NCBI GenBank assembly: GCA_023700785.1
Contig: JAMPYH010000027.1
Coordinates: forward strand, 1-14,730
Source: Candidatus Zixiibacteriota bacterium
GTDB taxonomy: Bacteria; Zixibacteria; MSB-5A5; GN15; FEB-12
DNA length: 14,730 bases
Direction: 5' to 3'
Numbering within the stretch: position 1 is the first letter of the stretch; each line of letters begins with the position of its first letter. Shown piece by piece: positions 13,422 to 14,730 of this stretch. Below the pieces are notes generated by a model, which saw only the letters and a program-made list of their open reading frames with translations, did not search any database and was not told the origin of the DNA. The translations under genes and the position numbers were made by a program.

Positions 13422-14510
13422 GTGAAGCAGCTATCCCTGGTCAGATCGATCCTTCTTCTTTCTACCGCCGCGTTGCTTGGGCTTGTCGGTTGTTCCGGCG
13501 ATCAGGCCGCGGGTGGATTCACCCCGCCGCCAATGCCGGTAGAGACCGCGACTGTTACGTCGAGTACGGTGGTCGATCAATTTGAGGCAGTCGGCACGAT
13601 CGAGGCTATCGACGCGGTGACTATCGTCTCCGAGATCGACGCGCTGGCGATGGATATCCCCTTTCACGAGGGTGCGCATATCCGCAAGGGACAGCTTATC
13701 GCCCAGTTAGACGATTCTCAATTAAAAGCGGAACTCGCGCGAGCCGAGGCGCTCAGTGAACAGCAAAAGGTGACCTACGAGCGCGTAAAGTCTCTGTCCG
13801 ACCGCGGCGCGGTCGCTCCGCAAGAGCATGACAACGCTTTGGCGAATCTCAAAGTGGCCGAAGCAAATGTCGCGTACGCCAAGGCGCGTCTCGAAAAGAC
13901 CCGCATCTGCGCGCCGTTTGACGGCGTGGTAGGAGCGCGCAATGTCAGCCCGGGCGCGTTCCTTCGAGCCGGTACGTCGATCACCAACATCGCGCAATTG
14001 GCGGAGCTCAAAGTCTCCTTCGCCGCGCCGGAGCGATTTTATTCGCTGTTAAAGTACAAAGCGGTCGTCGAAGTTTCCACTACGGCCTATCCCGGGGAAA
14101 AGCTGAAAGGGACGATCGAAGTTATCGAACCGGTAGTCGATGCCGCCACGCGCAGCGCCCGGATCATCGCGCATGTTGACAATCCCGGCCTTCGATTTCG
14201 TCCCGGGATGTCCGCCAATATCGCGGCGGTGCTGAGTTCGCGTGAGAACGCGTTGGTGGTGCCGGATGAAGCGATCTTCGCCGAAGGGGACCAGATGCTG
14301 GTTTTTGTGGTGAAGCCGGACAGCACGGTCACGCGGACGCAGGTTCAGATCGGGAGTCGCCAGCCGGAATCTGTCGAGATCCTCTCCGGTCTCGAGGCTG
14401 GACAAACTGTGGTCAGCGCGGGGCACCAGAAGTTGTTTGAAGGGGCCAAGGTGATGCCGATCCCACAGCAGGCGACTCAGGCGGTGGCAATGCAGGGAGG
14501 CGCTCAGTGA
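13422..14510 (+). CDS. RND efflux periplasmic adaptor (membrane fusion) lipoprotein
   Basis: Starting at GTG 13422, this is a 362-residue lipoprotein: signal helix to about residue 20, lipobox LVGC with the lipidated C24. A half-lipoyl motif follows (IDALAMDIPFHEGAHIRKGQLIAQLD, 72-97), then an alpha-hairpin (about 98-160), the second half-lipoyl RICAPFDGVVGARNVSPGAFL (161-181), a beta-barrel (about 196-275) with RPGMSANIAAVL, and a membrane-proximal part ending at 362. In the hairpin, R121 and L125 of the RLS channel-contact motif are present but the Ser position is A132. It should bridge the RND pump encoded next to an outer-membrane TolC-type channel, for which no gene is in the window. A 401-residue frame from ATG 13305 would bury the signal peptide at position 40, so I reject it. 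GTGA overlaps the pump gene. Confidence 0.92.
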   Translation: MKQLSLVRSILLLSTAALLGLVGCSGDQAAGGFTPPPMPVETATVTSSTVVDQFEAVGTIEAIDAVTIVSEIDALAMDIPFHEGAHIRKGQLIAQLDDSQLKAELARAEALSEQQKVTYERVKSLSDRGAVAPQEHDNALANLKVAEANVAYAKARLEKTRICAPFDGVVGARNVSPGAFLRAGTSITNIAQLAELKVSFAAPERFYSLLKYKAVVEVSTTAYPGEKLKGTIEVIEPVVDAATRSARIIAHVDNPGLRFRPGMSANIAAVLSSRENALVVPDEAIFAEGDQMLVFVVKPDSTVTRTQVQIGSRQPESVEILSGLEAGQTVVSAGHQKLFEGAKVMPIPQQATQAVAMQGGAQ

Positions 14511-14730
14511 AGTTATCCGAGATATCGATCCAGCGGCCGGTACTGGCGCTGGTCTTCAGTCTGATCATTATCCTGCTCGGAGCGGTGGCGTTCAGCCGTC
14601 TGCCGGTTCGAGAATATCCCGATATCGACCCGCCTATCGTCTCGATATCGACATTCTATCGAGGCGCCAGCCCGAATGTCATCGAGACCGAGATCACCGA
14701 CGTGCTCGAAGAGCAGCTCTCCACGGTCGA
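14507..14730 (+). CDS. RND efflux pump inner-membrane subunit (HAE1/AcrB-like), 5' part only
   Basis: The first 74 codons are present and the gene runs off the window. Translation begins at GTG 14507, with GGAGG (14496-14500) six bases upstream, and overlaps the adaptor stop as GTGA. The N-terminus has the family's typical order: a short amphipathic ISIQRP, a first transmembrane helix (about 13-29), then SRLPVREYPDIDPPIVSI and TFYRGASPNVIETEITDVLEEQL, which are characteristic of HAE1 transporters such as AcrB and MexB. These proteins are normally just over 1000 residues and export drugs, detergents or lipids using the proton gradient. HAE1 pumps and heavy-metal HME pumps share parts of this region; the EYPDIDPP form favours HAE1. 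Substrate cannot be read from this part. Confidence 0.92.
   Translation, partial: MKLSEISIQRPVLALVFSLIIILLGAVAFSRLPVREYPDIDPPIVSISTFYRGASPNVIETEITDVLEEQLSTV

Overview
The window is about 57-58% GC by eye, densely packed and free of mobile elements, rRNA, tRNA or CRISPR. It carries a LegB-type sugar dehydratase, a Hanks-type Ser/Thr kinase coupled to an ECF-like sigma factor of the 'FPTTR' kind, a NEW3-domain membrane protein, and an RND pump with a lipoprotein adaptor. This mix suggests a diderm from an uncultured or environmental lineage (FCB/Zixibacteria-, Acidobacteria- or Planctomycetes-like). That placement is inference; nothing here fixes the phylum.

Region 1 (1-1750, + strand) is the end of a surface-sugar cluster: nine codons of an upstream gene, a LegB-family NAD-dependent dehydratase, and a sugar-phosphate nucleotidyltransferase. 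Together they fit the early steps of nonulosonic (legionaminic-like) acid synthesis. A hairpin at 1776-1808 separates it from region 2.

Region 2 (1828-10404) is the most interesting part. A tightly spaced minus-strand operon runs from 7802 down to 1828: a secreted double-PDZ protein, a secreted NEW3 protein with an adaptor-like coiled-coil hairpin and a C-terminal membrane anchor, an ABC ATPase, and two tandem paralogous ABC-2 permeases. It diverges from a histidine kinase/OmpR-type response regulator pair on the plus strand. The 137-bp gap between them holds four GTTA(A/C) boxes at exact 10-bp steps. The reading is an envelope-sensing two-component system controlling its own operon and a neighbouring ABC transporter with periplasmic accessory proteins.

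Region 3 (10383-13088, - strand) holds an ECF-like sigma factor and a membrane-anchored Ser/Thr kinase overlapping by GTGA, behind a clear TTGACA-N17-TATGTT promoter. A small four-helix membrane protein and a VOC-family protein follow. The sigma factor has lost acidic residues at the position of the usual DAED motif, which suggests activation by phosphorylation.

Region 4 (13271-14730, + strand) is the start of an RND efflux operon: a lipoprotein membrane fusion protein and the first 74 codons of an HAE1-type inner-membrane pump, again joined by a GTGA overlap. GTGA junctions occur three times in the window. Several gene starts are better placed downstream of the longest possible start, and this is noted per gene.
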